Source: Phosphoribacter sp964647395 (GTDB taxonomy: Bacteria; Actinomycetota; Actinomycetes; Actinomycetales; Dermatophilaceae). From it: DNA of 25,227 nucleotides. The notes below the pieces were generated by a model that had not been told where the DNA came from, did not search any database, and worked only from the letters and a program-made list of their open reading frames with translations. The DNA is taken from the NCBI GenBank assembly GCA_964647395.1, contig CAZYHR010000041.1:1-25227 (forward strand), given 5' to 3'. The position numbers and the translations under genes are program-made. Shown in pieces: positions 15,539-22,168 of the stretch. The stretch's first letter is position 1; the number at the start of each line of letters is the position of its first letter.

Positions 15539-15691
15539 TGCCGTGCGCGCGCCCTGGGGTGGCCGCGCGGCATCCCCCAGTGCCGGCCGGTGCCGGCCAG
15601 GCGCGGGCCGGCCCGGTGGGCCGGGCCGGCCGGTGGCACCGGACGGCCACCGATTGGGGCGGGGACCGGGCCGGATGGGAGGATGAAGTAC

Positions 15692-17272
15692 GTGTCCGAC
15701 CCGCTCCGGCTGCTGTCCAGCCAACCCGTCCTGCTGCTGGCGATCCTGCTCGGCATCGGCTCCCTGCTCGGTTCGGTCAAGCTCAAGGGCGTCCACCTCG
15801 GCCCGGCGGCGGTGCTCTTCGCCGCGATCGCGATCGGCTCGCTCGGGGCCGCCCACGGGGTGGCGCTCGCCCTGCCCGAGGTGGTCGGCACCCTCGGGCT
15901 GGTGCTGTTCACCTACACCGTGGGCCTGGTGTCCGGGCCGAGCTTCTTCGCCTCGCTGCGCCGGGGCTGGGTGGCCATGGCCGCGGTGTTCGGGGTGCTG
16001 GCCTGCGGGGCGGTCGTCGCGGTCCTGGTGGGCCGCGCGCTCGGGCTGTCGTCGGGGGCCGTCGCGGGCACCTTCGCCGGGGCGCTGACCAACACCCCGG
16101 CGCTGGCCGCGGCCAGCCAGCGGGCCGGTGACGCCGCCGGGCCGGCCATCGGCTACTCGATCGCCTATCTCTACGGCGTGCTCGCCTTCATCGGGCTGGC
16201 GATCCTCGCGCTGCGCCGTCGCGGCGGCCAGGCCGAGACGCAACCGATCACCAACCTCACGGTCCGGGTGGACCTGGTCGACCCGGTGTGCGCCGACGAC
16301 GTCGCCCGCGACTACGGCCACCAGGTCGTCTTCTCCCGGGTGCAGCACGGCGAGCAGAACCCGGTCGAGGTCGTCGAGGGCCACGAACTGCTGCGCCGCG
16401 ACGACCTGGTCACCGTGGTCGGCCCCGCCGGCCTGGTCCGGCGGGTCGCCGACCGGCTCGGCCACCCCTCGTCGCACACCCTGCAGGAGCACCGCCGCGA
16501 GCTGGACATCCGCCGGATCACCGTGTCGCAGCCCGGCCTGGCCGGTCGCACCGTCGCCGAACTGGGCCTGGAGGACCGCTTCGGCGCCCGCGCGACCCGG
16601 GTCCGCCGGGGGGATCGCGACCTCATCGCGCAGGACGACATGATCGTCCAGATGGGCGACCGGATCCGGGTCCTCGCGCCGGTCGAGCAGCTCACCGACG
16701 TCAGCCGCTATCTCGGCGACAGCGAGCGCGGGCTGTCCGACATCAACCCGATCGGCTTCGCGCTGGGCCTGGCCCTGGGCGTCGTGGTCGGCCTGGTGCC
16801 GATCCCCATCGGGGGCGGCTTCACCATCGGGTCCGCGGCCGGGACCCTGCTGGTCGGCCTGCTCTTCGGCCGGCTGGTCCGGCTGGGGCCGCTGGTCGTC
16901 TCGATGTCCAACTCGTCGGCGACCTCGCTGTCGACCTTCGGGATGATCACCTTCCTCGCCTACGCCGGCTCGCGGGCCGGGGAGCACTTCATGGCGGCGG
17001 TGACCTCGGACCTGGGCTGGAAGGTCTTCGTGCTCGGCGCGGCCGTGACGACCACCGTCGGCGTGCTCGTCGTCGTCGGCGGGCGGCTGCGCGGGGTGCA
17101 GCCCGGGCACCTGGCCGGCCTGCTCGCCGGCACCCAGACCCAGCCGGCCGTGCTCGCCTTCGCCAACGAGCGCAGCAACCACGACCTGCGGGTCGGCGTC
17201 GGCTATGCCCTGGCCTATCCGGCCGCGATGATCGCCAAGATCATCATCGCCCAGGTGCTCGCCGGCCGCTGA
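15692..17272 (+). CDS. YidE/AspT-family transporter with RCK_C domains
   Basis: The product is 526 aa with the YidE/YbjL/AspT (aspartate:alanine exchanger) layout. A first membrane half (about 8-180) has GLVLFTYTVGLVSGPSFF and AGTFAGALTNTPALA. Two cytoplasmic RCK_C (TrkA-C-like) domains span about 190-350, and a second half (about 360-525) has NSSATSLSTFGMITF and GLLAGTQTQPAVLAFAN. The paired TNTPAL / TQTQPAVL motifs are typical. The substrate is unknown; RCK_C domains suggest control by a small ligand or nucleotide. I chose GTG at 15692 because GGGAGG lies 9 nt upstream; ATG at 15683 directly touches that site and would add three residues. It is divergent from nadA. Confidence 0.88.
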   Translation: MSDPLRLLSSQPVLLLAILLGIGSLLGSVKLKGVHLGPAAVLFAAIAIGSLGAAHGVALALPEVVGTLGLVLFTYTVGLVSGPSFFASLRRGWVAMAAVFGVLACGAVVAVLVGRALGLSSGAVAGTFAGALTNTPALAAASQRAGDAAGPAIGYSIAYLYGVLAFIGLAILALRRRGGQAETQPITNLTVRVDLVDPVCADDVARDYGHQVVFSRVQHGEQNPVEVVEGHELLRRDDLVTVVGPAGLVRRVADRLGHPSSHTLQEHRRELDIRRITVSQPGLAGRTVAELGLEDRFGARATRVRRGDRDLIAQDDMIVQMGDRIRVLAPVEQLTDVSRYLGDSERGLSDINPIGFALGLALGVVVGLVPIPIGGGFTIGSAAGTLLVGLLFGRLVRLGPLVVSMSNSSATSLSTFGMITFLAYAGSRAGEHFMAAVTSDLGWKVFVLGAAVTTTVGVLVVVGGRLRGVQPGHLAGLLAGTQTQPAVLAFANERSNHDLRVGVGYALAYPAAMIAKIIIAQVLAGR

Positions 17273-17323
17273 CCGACCGGACGCCGGCCTCCGGTGCGCC
17301 CGGCGGTCTGCCACGATGTGGCC

Positions 17324-18484
17324 GTGCGCGTGCTCATCGCCCCCGATCGCTTCGGCGGACTGCTCACCGCGGCCCAGGCGGCCGAGGCGTTGGCCCTGGG
17401 CTGGTCGGTCGGCGCCCCGCACGACGGGCTGTCGGTGGTCGGCCTGACGGACGGGGGCCCGGGCTTCGTGCGGGCCGTCGCCGACCGCCATCGTGGCGAA
17501 CTGGTGCCGGTCACCGCGACCGACCCGTGGGGCCGGCCGGCGCCGGCGACCGTCCTGCTCGGCGCGCCGGATCCGGAGCTCGGTCGTCCGGCGACGGCCT
17601 ATCTGGAGGCGGCCCAGGTGTGCGGGGCCCAGCTGCGCCGCCCGGGCGACGACCTGCAGCTGGCCAGCTCGATGGGCCTGGGTCGGCTGCTCGGCCACGC
17701 GCTCGACCTCGGCGCCCGCCACCTGGTGGTCGGGCTGACCGGCAGCGCCGTGCCCGACGCCGGGCTCGGCATCGTCGCCGGCCTGGGCGACGACCCGGGG
17801 GTGCTCGGGGTGGGCTCCCGCGGCCTCGCGCTGCTCACCGTCGAGGACCTGCGCCGGCTCGACCGGGCCGCGCAGCGGCTGGAGTCCGTCACCATCACCG
17901 CCCTGGGCGACCTGGGCCAGCCGCTGCTCGGCCTGCAGGGCGTGGCCGCGCAGCTGCCCGACCGGGAGGTGGGCCAGGCCGTCGAGGCCGCGGTCGGGCA
18001 CGCCCTGGACGTGCTGCGCCGGGTGCGACCCGACCCGGTCGACCTGCTGACCGGGACCCGGCTGCGCCGGGAGCGCACCCCCGGCGCCGGGGCCGGTGGG
18101 GGCCTCGGCCTGGGCGTGCTGCTGCTCGGCGGCCGGGTCCGCCCCGGTCCCTCGGCCGGCTGTGAGGTGCTCGGCATCGACCGGGCGCTCGGGTCGGCCG
18201 ACCTGCTGGTCACCGGAGAGGCGGTGCTCAGCTGGGAGAGCCTGCGCGGGTCGCCGGTGACGGCGGCCGCCGAGCTGGCCCAGGCACGCGGCATACCGGT
18301 CGTCGTCGTGGCGGGGCAGGTGAGCGCGGGACGCCGCGAGACCATGGCGGCCGGCCTCAACGGCACCTATGCGCTGGCCGACACCGTCGCCGCGTGGCCC
18401 GCGGTCGCAGCCGACCTGGCCGCCCGACTGGCCGCCCGCGGCGAGGCCGTCGCCCGCACCTGGTCACCGCCGGGCCGCTGCTGA
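17324..18484 (+). CDS. Glycerate kinase-like protein with degenerate motifs
   Basis: The product is 386 aa and has the GlxK (type-1 glycerate kinase) arrangement over its full length. The usual signatures are eroded. The N-terminal D-x-F-K-G is D8-R-F-G-G, without the Lys. The GGSAxxDGG stretch reads TGSAVPDAGLG. The TGEGxxD motif reads TGEAVLS, with Ser303 where the conserved Asp should be. The frame is intact, so it is not simply decayed. It may have lost kinase activity or changed substrate. The homologue in M. tuberculosis (Rv2205c) is, as I recall it, intact and also neighbours erpA. GTG at 17324 is chosen from the MRVLIAPDRF alignment; CACGAT lies 6 nt upstream, a weak leaderless -10. 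Confidence 0.78.
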   Translation: MRVLIAPDRFGGLLTAAQAAEALALGWSVGAPHDGLSVVGLTDGGPGFVRAVADRHRGELVPVTATDPWGRPAPATVLLGAPDPELGRPATAYLEAAQVCGAQLRRPGDDLQLASSMGLGRLLGHALDLGARHLVVGLTGSAVPDAGLGIVAGLGDDPGVLGVGSRGLALLTVEDLRRLDRAAQRLESVTITALGDLGQPLLGLQGVAAQLPDREVGQAVEAAVGHALDVLRRVRPDPVDLLTGTRLRRERTPGAGAGGGLGLGVLLLGGRVRPGPSAGCEVLGIDRALGSADLLVTGEAVLSWESLRGSPVTAAAELAQARGIPVVVVAGQVSAGRRETMAAGLNGTYALADTVAAWPAVAADLAARLAARGEAVARTWSPPGRC

Positions 18485-18652
18485 CCGCTGCGGGTCGGGC
18501 GGGCGGTCCGGCCACGGCGGTGACCGCGGGCATCCTGGGCGAGTCGACGCGGGTGCTGACCGAGATTCCACCGCGACATCCGGGACTGCCGTGGTGCGGT
18601 GCCGTCCATACCGCCGCGCCGCGTGCCCTTAGGCAATCGGCACCGGGGGACG

Positions 18653-18658
18653 TAGGCT
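18653..18658 (+). promoter_or_regulatory. Candidate -10 box of erpA
   Basis: TAGGCT about 72 bp before the erpA ATG. A 5' leader of roughly 65 nt would follow, ending in AGGAA (18721-18725) 5 nt before the start. The -35 region (TTAGGC at 18629, 18-bp spacer) is poor. The rest of 18485-18730 shows nothing else I can name. Confidence 0.4.
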
Positions 18659-18730
18659 GTCGGGAACACATCGGCCACCGCGCCGGTTGACCCAGCAGAC
18701 CGGCATCCCACACCCTCGCGAGGAATCACG

Positions 18731-19087
18731 ATGAGCGTCCAGGACGACACCTCCACCCAGACCCACGGCGTCATCCTCACCGACGTCGCCGCGACCAAGG
18801 TCAAGAGCCTGCTCGAGCAGGAGGGCCGCGACGACCTGCGGCTGCGGGTCGGCGTGCAGCCGGGCGGCTGCTCCGGCCTGATCTACCAGCTCTACTTCGA
18901 CGAGCGCACCCTGGACGGCGACGCGGTCCGCGGCTTCGACGGGGTCGAGGTCGTCGTCGACCGGATGAGCGCGCCCTATCTCGAGGGCGCGACGATCGAC
19001 TTCGCCGACTCCATCGAGAAGCAGGGCTTCACCATCGACAACCCCAACGCCGGCTCGTCCTGCGCCTGCGGCGACAGCTTCAGCTGA
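18731..19087 (+). CDS. erpA: Iron-sulfur cluster insertion protein, A-type carrier
   Basis: A-type carriers (ErpA/IscA/HesB) take Fe-S clusters from the assembly scaffold to target enzymes. The product is 118 aa, the usual size. The three cluster cysteines are present: C47 in GGCSG, and C111 and C113 in the C-terminal SCACG. The ribosome binding site AGGAA lies 5 nt before the ATG. A strong terminator follows 13 bp after the stop, so this is a single-gene unit or the end of one. Cluster-dependent nadA and the TusA/desulfurase-like gene lie nearby but are not cotranscribed. ErpA is the family name normally given in actinobacteria; IscA cannot be excluded. Confidence 0.93.
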   Translation: MSVQDDTSTQTHGVILTDVAATKVKSLLEQEGRDDLRLRVGVQPGGCSGLIYQLYFDERTLDGDAVRGFDGVEVVVDRMSAPYLEGATIDFADSIEKQGFTIDNPNAGSSCACGDSFS

Positions 19088-19100
19088 GCGACGCGACACC

Positions 19101-19132
19101 CGAAGGCCCCCGAGACCCCTCGGGGGCCTTCG
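19101..19132 (+). terminator. Strong hairpin terminator after erpA
   Basis: A perfect 14-bp stem (arms 19101-19114 and 19119-19132) with a 4-nt ACCC loop. There is no T-tract, which is usual in GC-rich actinobacteria. Confidence 0.85.
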
Positions 19133-19210
19133 CGCGTGCCGGCTCCCGGGACCGCCCCGTGGGGACCCGTTGCACCGTCCCTGCTGTCACAGCCGTGTCG
19201 TGCCGTCACT

Positions 19211-19239
19211 TTGCAATACTTTCGTCACATCCTTAGCCT
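19211..19239 (+). promoter_or_regulatory. Promoter of the rpf gene
   Basis: -35 TTGCAA (19211-19216), 17-bp spacer, -10 TAGCCT (19234-19239), then 6 nt to the ATG at 19246, so a leaderless mRNA is predicted. GTCAC occurs three times in 19186-19229 and could be a regulator half-site. Confidence 0.6.
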
Positions 19240-19245
19240 GGCGCG

Positions 19246-19977
19246 ATGACCCGTCACCGCGTCACCCCCGTCCTGGCCCGCTCGTCCGCCCTGCTGGCCG
19301 GTGCCCGCCGCAGCACTGGCCCGGCCGACCAACAGCCCGCCGACACGCAGCCGGCCGACAGGCAGCCGGCCGACAAGCAGACCCGCGCCCGGGCCCGCGC
19401 CGTCGGGGCCGGCGTCGCGGGGGCCGGCCTGCTGGCCACGGGCGTGGCCACCGCCGCCCCTGCCCACGCCGACGTCTGGGACGACGTGGCCCGGTGCGAG
19501 AGCAGCCACCGGTGGGACGTCAACACCGGCAACGGCTATTACGGCGGGCTGCAGTTCCGCGACACGACCTGGTGGGAGTTCGGCGGCGCCGAGTTCGCCG
19601 CCTACGCCCACCAGGCCACCAAGGAGCAGCAGATCGCCATCGCCCGCCGGGTGCTGGCCGGGCAGGGGCCGGGAGCCTGGCCGGTGTGCTCCAAGCGGGC
19701 CGGCCTGACCAGGGACAACGGCGGCGCGTCGGCGACCGCGGTCCCGGTGCTGCCCCCCGCCCCGCCGGCCCCGGTCGTCGCGCCGGCCCCCGCGCCCCCA
19801 GCCGCCCCGGTCGACTCGGGCCGCGTCGTCACCGTGCGCGCCGGCGACACCCTGACCGGGCTGGCCAAGCGCCACCGGGTCAGCGGCGGCTGGCCGGCGA
19901 TCTTCGCCCTCAACCGCGGCAAGATCGCCAACCCGAGGATCATCTACGTGGGCCAGCAGCTGCGCCTGCCCGCCTGA
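19246..19977 (+). CDS. Resuscitation-promoting factor-like transglycosylase with LysM
   Basis: Rpf proteins are secreted muralytic enzymes that promote regrowth of dormant actinobacteria. The product is 243 aa. Residues 26-45 are a four-fold PAD(x)Q repeat. A hydrophobic export segment follows (52-71) ending APAHA before D76. The Rpf domain (76-150) has WDDVARCESSHRW with catalytic E85, NTGNGYYGGLQF and the two cysteines that form the fold's disulfide. A Pro/Ala linker (165-190) leads to a C-terminal LysM domain (about 196-242, VTVRAGDTLTGLAKRH) that binds peptidoglycan. The long repeat-bearing region before the export segment is odd for a signal peptide. The ATG has TAGCCT 6 nt upstream. Confidence 0.93.
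   Translation: MTRHRVTPVLARSSALLAGARRSTGPADQQPADTQPADRQPADKQTRARARAVGAGVAGAGLLATGVATAAPAHADVWDDVARCESSHRWDVNTGNGYYGGLQFRDTTWWEFGGAEFAAYAHQATKEQQIAIARRVLAGQGPGAWPVCSKRAGLTRDNGGASATAVPVLPPAPPAPVVAPAPAPPAAPVDSGRVVTVRAGDTLTGLAKRHRVSGGWPAIFALNRGKIANPRIIYVGQQLRLPA
19321..19380 (+). repeat. Four tandem 15-bp units in the rpf 5' region
   Basis: Units 19321-19335, 19336-19350, 19351-19365 and 19366-19380 each encode PAD-x-Q; the last two differ at a single base. They lie upstream of the export segment of the protein. Confidence 0.85.
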
Positions 19978-19999
19978 GCCGCGCGGGCGGCATACCGGG

Positions 20000-20047
20000 G
20001 ATCGGGGGCGATCACCCACGCCAGGACGTAGCTCATCGTCCCCAATC
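20000..20047. repeat. 48-nt hairpin element, copy 1
   Basis: Arms GATCGGGGGCGAT (20000-20012) and ATCGTCCCCAATC (20035-20047) give 11 Watson-Crick pairs, one G-U and one mismatch around a 22-nt loop that starts CACCCACG and ends GTAGCTC. It sits 3 bp after a CGGCATACC nonamer, in the 238-bp space between the rpf gene and adoK. Confidence 0.8.
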
Positions 20048-20072
20048 GTGCGGTCGGGCTCGGCTGATCCAG

Positions 20073-20120
20073 GATCGGGGACGATCACCCACGTCGGCAG
20101 GTAGCTCAGCGCCCCCGATC
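20073..20120. repeat. 48-nt hairpin element, copy 2
   Basis: Direct repeat of copy 1, offset by 73 bp and of the same length. Arms are GATCGGGGACGAT (20073-20085) and AGCGCCCCCGATC (20108-20120), giving 11 pairs and two mismatches. The 22-nt loop is identical to copy 1 at 18 positions, including CACCCACG and GTAGCTC. The first arm of copy 1 and the last arm of copy 2 also pair perfectly over 12 bp. Confidence 0.8.
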
Positions 20121-20202
20121 CGCCCGCCGGGCGCGTTCGTCGCCACTCGGCGGCCGACGTCCGGCGGCGCGCGGCCCGCGTGTTCGCGGCGTCGCCGCGC
20201 AC

Positions 20203-20208
20203 TAGCGT
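20203..20208 (+). promoter_or_regulatory. Leaderless -10 box of adoK
   Basis: TAGCGT, 7 nt before the ATG at 20216; no Shine-Dalgarno site. The same hexamer serves the 69-aa gene at 9777. Confidence 0.6.
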
Positions 20209-20215
20209 GGGACCC

Positions 20216-21202
20216 ATGCGCGTCGCCGTCACCGGGTCCATCGCCACCGACCACCTGATGACCTTCGGCGGTCGCTTCGCGGACTCCCTGGTCGTCGAGC
20301 AGCTCGACAAGGTCTCGCTGTCCTTCCTCGCCGACGACCTGCAGATCCGCCGCGGCGGGGTGGCCGCCAACATCAGCTTCGGCATGGCCGCCCTCGGGCA
20401 GCGGCCGGTGCTCGTCGGGGCGGTCGGCGAGGACTTCGCCGACTACCGGTCCTGGCTGGAGCGGCACGGCGTCGACTGCGCGTCGCTGCGGGTGTCCGAC
20501 CAGGCCCACACGGCGCGCTTCGTCTGCACGACCGATGTCGACCTGGCCCAGATCGCGACCTTCTATCCGGGGGCGATGAGCGAGGCCCGGGAGATCGAGT
20601 TGCAGCCGGTCGCCGACCGGGTCGGCGGGCTGGACCTGGTGCTGGTCGGCCCCAACGACCCGGTGGCCATGCAGCGGCATACCGACGAGTGCCGCAACCG
20701 CGGCATCCCGTTCGCCGCCGACCCCTCCCAGCAGCTGGCCTGGCTCGACGGGCCGGGCATCCGCGACCTCATCGACGGGGCCGCCCTGCTGTTCACCAAC
20801 GAGTACGAGTCGCACATGATCGCCCAGAAGGCGGGCTGGTCCGAGCGGGACATCGCCGGCGCCGTCGAGGTGCAGGTGACCACGCGGGGCAAGGACGGGG
20901 CCACCATCCGGCGCCGGGGCCACCCGCCGCTCGACGTCGAGGTCGTGCCCGGGGTCGCGCCGCTCGACCCCACCGGGGTGGGCGACGCCTTCCGGGCCGG
21001 CTTCCTCACCGGCCTGTCCGCCGGGCTGGACGACCGCCGGTGCGCGCAGCTCGGCTCGACCCTCGCGGCCTATGTCATCGAGACCGTCGGCACCCAGGAA
21101 TACCTGCTCAGCGCCGCCGCCCTGCACGAGCGGCTGTCCGCCGCCTACGGGCGGCCCGCCGCCGAGACGATCACCGCAGCGGTCCGGGTGAGCCGGCCCT
21201 GA
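20216..21202 (+). CDS. adoK: Adenosine kinase (PfkB family)
   Basis: Phosphorylates adenosine to AMP in purine salvage. The product is 328 aa and can be aligned by eye with M. tuberculosis AdoK/CbhK (Rv2202c) over its length: MRVAVTGSIATDHLMTF, KVSLSFLADDL, RRGGVAANISF, VGAVGEDFADYR, FYPGAMSEAREI, FAADPSQQL and LFTNEYE. The PfkB signature DPTGVGDAFRAGFL carries the catalytic D257, the same number as in the mycobacterial enzyme. The bacterial enzyme is closer to ribokinase-type PfkB kinases than to eukaryotic adenosine kinases. The ATG has TAGCGT 7 nt upstream. The aat gene starts 5 bp after its stop. Confidence 0.93.
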   Translation: MRVAVTGSIATDHLMTFGGRFADSLVVEQLDKVSLSFLADDLQIRRGGVAANISFGMAALGQRPVLVGAVGEDFADYRSWLERHGVDCASLRVSDQAHTARFVCTTDVDLAQIATFYPGAMSEAREIELQPVADRVGGLDLVLVGPNDPVAMQRHTDECRNRGIPFAADPSQQLAWLDGPGIRDLIDGAALLFTNEYESHMIAQKAGWSERDIAGAVEVQVTTRGKDGATIRRRGHPPLDVEVVPGVAPLDPTGVGDAFRAGFLTGLSAGLDDRRCAQLGSTLAAYVIETVGTQEYLLSAAALHERLSAAYGRPAAETITAAVRVSRP

Positions 21203-21207
21203 GCGTC

Positions 21208-21879
21208 GTGCCGATCGACCCCGGGCCCGCCGCGTTCCGTTTCCCCGTCGCCGCCACCCCGGCGGGGGAGGACCTGGTCGGCATCGGCGCCGACCTGGCT
21301 CCGGCCACCCTGCTGGAGGGTTATCGCAGCGGGGTCTTCCCGATGGGCGTCGGTCGTCGCGGCCGCCGGCCGCTGGGCTGGTGGAGCCCCGACCCCCGCG
21401 GGGTCATCGACTTGGCCGGGCTGCGGGTCAGCCGCAGCCTGCGCCGGTCGGTGCGCAGCTATGGGGTCACCGTCGACACGGACTTCGCGGGGGTGGTGGC
21501 CGGCTGCGCCGACCCGGGCCGGCACGGCCGGTGGATCACCCCCGAGATCGCCGCGGCATACACCGAACTGCACCGGCTGGGCTGGGCGCACTCGGTCGAG
21601 GTGTGGCAGGACGGGGCCCTGGTCGGCGGGCTCTACGGGGTGGCGGTGGGCGGACTGTTCTCGGGCGAGTCGATGTTCCACCGGGCCACCGACGCCTCCA
21701 AGGTCGCGCTGGTGGCCCTGGTCGGGCTGCTCGACGACGGCGACCCGCGCCGGCTGCTCGACGTCCAGTGGCTCACCCCGCACCTGGCCTCGCTCGGAGC
21801 CGGCCAACTCAGCCGGGCGGACTATCTGGCCCGCCTGCGGCCGGCGCTGCAGGCCCCGGCGCCGGCTCGCTGGGCCTGA
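21208..21879 (+). CDS. aat: Leucyl/phenylalanyl-tRNA--protein transferase
   Basis: Aat adds Leu or Phe from aminoacyl-tRNA to the N-terminus of proteins that start with Lys or Arg, marking them for ClpS-ClpAP or ClpC degradation (N-end rule). The product is 223 aa. It shows LVGIGADLAPATLLEGYRSGVFPMG, WWSPDPRGVIDL, HRLGWAHSVEVW, GGLYGVAVGGLFSGESMF and the closing DVQWLTPHLASLGA, all typical. GTG at 21208 lies 5 bp after adoK, so it is probably cotranscribed; the ribosome binding site is weak. Its 3' end overlaps the convergent TusA domain by 71 bp. Confidence 0.93.
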   Translation: MPIDPGPAAFRFPVAATPAGEDLVGIGADLAPATLLEGYRSGVFPMGVGRRGRRPLGWWSPDPRGVIDLAGLRVSRSLRRSVRSYGVTVDTDFAGVVAGCADPGRHGRWITPEIAAAYTELHRLGWAHSVEVWQDGALVGGLYGVAVGGLFSGESMFHRATDASKVALVALVGLLDDGDPRRLLDVQWLTPHLASLGAGQLSRADYLARLRPALQAPAPARWA

Positions 21880-22168
21880 CCTGAGCCACCAGGTATGCCG
21901 TGTGGCCCGGCCCCCCGGGCTCGGCCACCTCGAGCACCGCCACGAGCTCGACCCGGCGCATCCGGCAGAAGGCCGGCACGTCGGTGCGGGCGGCCGGGTC
22001 GGTGGCCAGCAGCCGCACCACCGCCCGGTCGGGCAGCCGGGCCAGCGCCTGGGCCAGCCGCAGCACCGGCACCGGGCAGCGCAGCCCGCGGGCGTCGACC
22101 AGCACCGGCTCCGGCCCACCGGCGCCGGCCGCCGCGGCGGGGTCCTGGCCGCTCCCCGGGACCCCCCC
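21809..22168 (-). other. TusA sulfur-carrier domain in the shifted frame
   Basis: About 115 codons read in the frame one base back from the desulfurase-like part. The CPxP motif (Cys codon 22078-22076) that carries the persulfide in TusA is present, as is the TDVPAFCR region. The tail after AYLVAQVR is Pro/Ala-rich and overlaps aat. There is no convincing independent start, which supports a single fused protein. Confidence 0.75.

Noticed and set aside
15590..15640. GGCCGG-rich palindromes before the YidE transporter gene as a terminator
   Set aside because: nadA and the transporter are divergent here, so no transcript should end in this place; such palindromes are expected at this GC content.
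11927..18001. Very long open frames antisense to real genes (for example plus 11927-13756 and minus 15527-18001)
   Set aside because: They are composition shadows: they mirror clear gene families on the other strand and have low-complexity Arg/Ala/Pro/Gly translations.
19088..19245. c-di-AMP (ydaO-type) riboswitch before the rpf gene, as seen in some actinobacteria
   Set aside because: The -10 box lies 6 nt before the ATG, so there is no leader to hold one, and no conserved core is visible.
20099..20125. GTAGCTCAG-like word resembling a tRNA D-arm
   Set aside because: No acceptor stem, anticodon arm or TTCGA T-loop can be found around it; the word is the loop end of the repeated hairpin.
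19978..20215. Possible CRISPR array from the repeated block
   Set aside because: Only two imperfect copies, with a 25-bp space and hairpin arms unlike CRISPR repeats; no cas gene is in the window.
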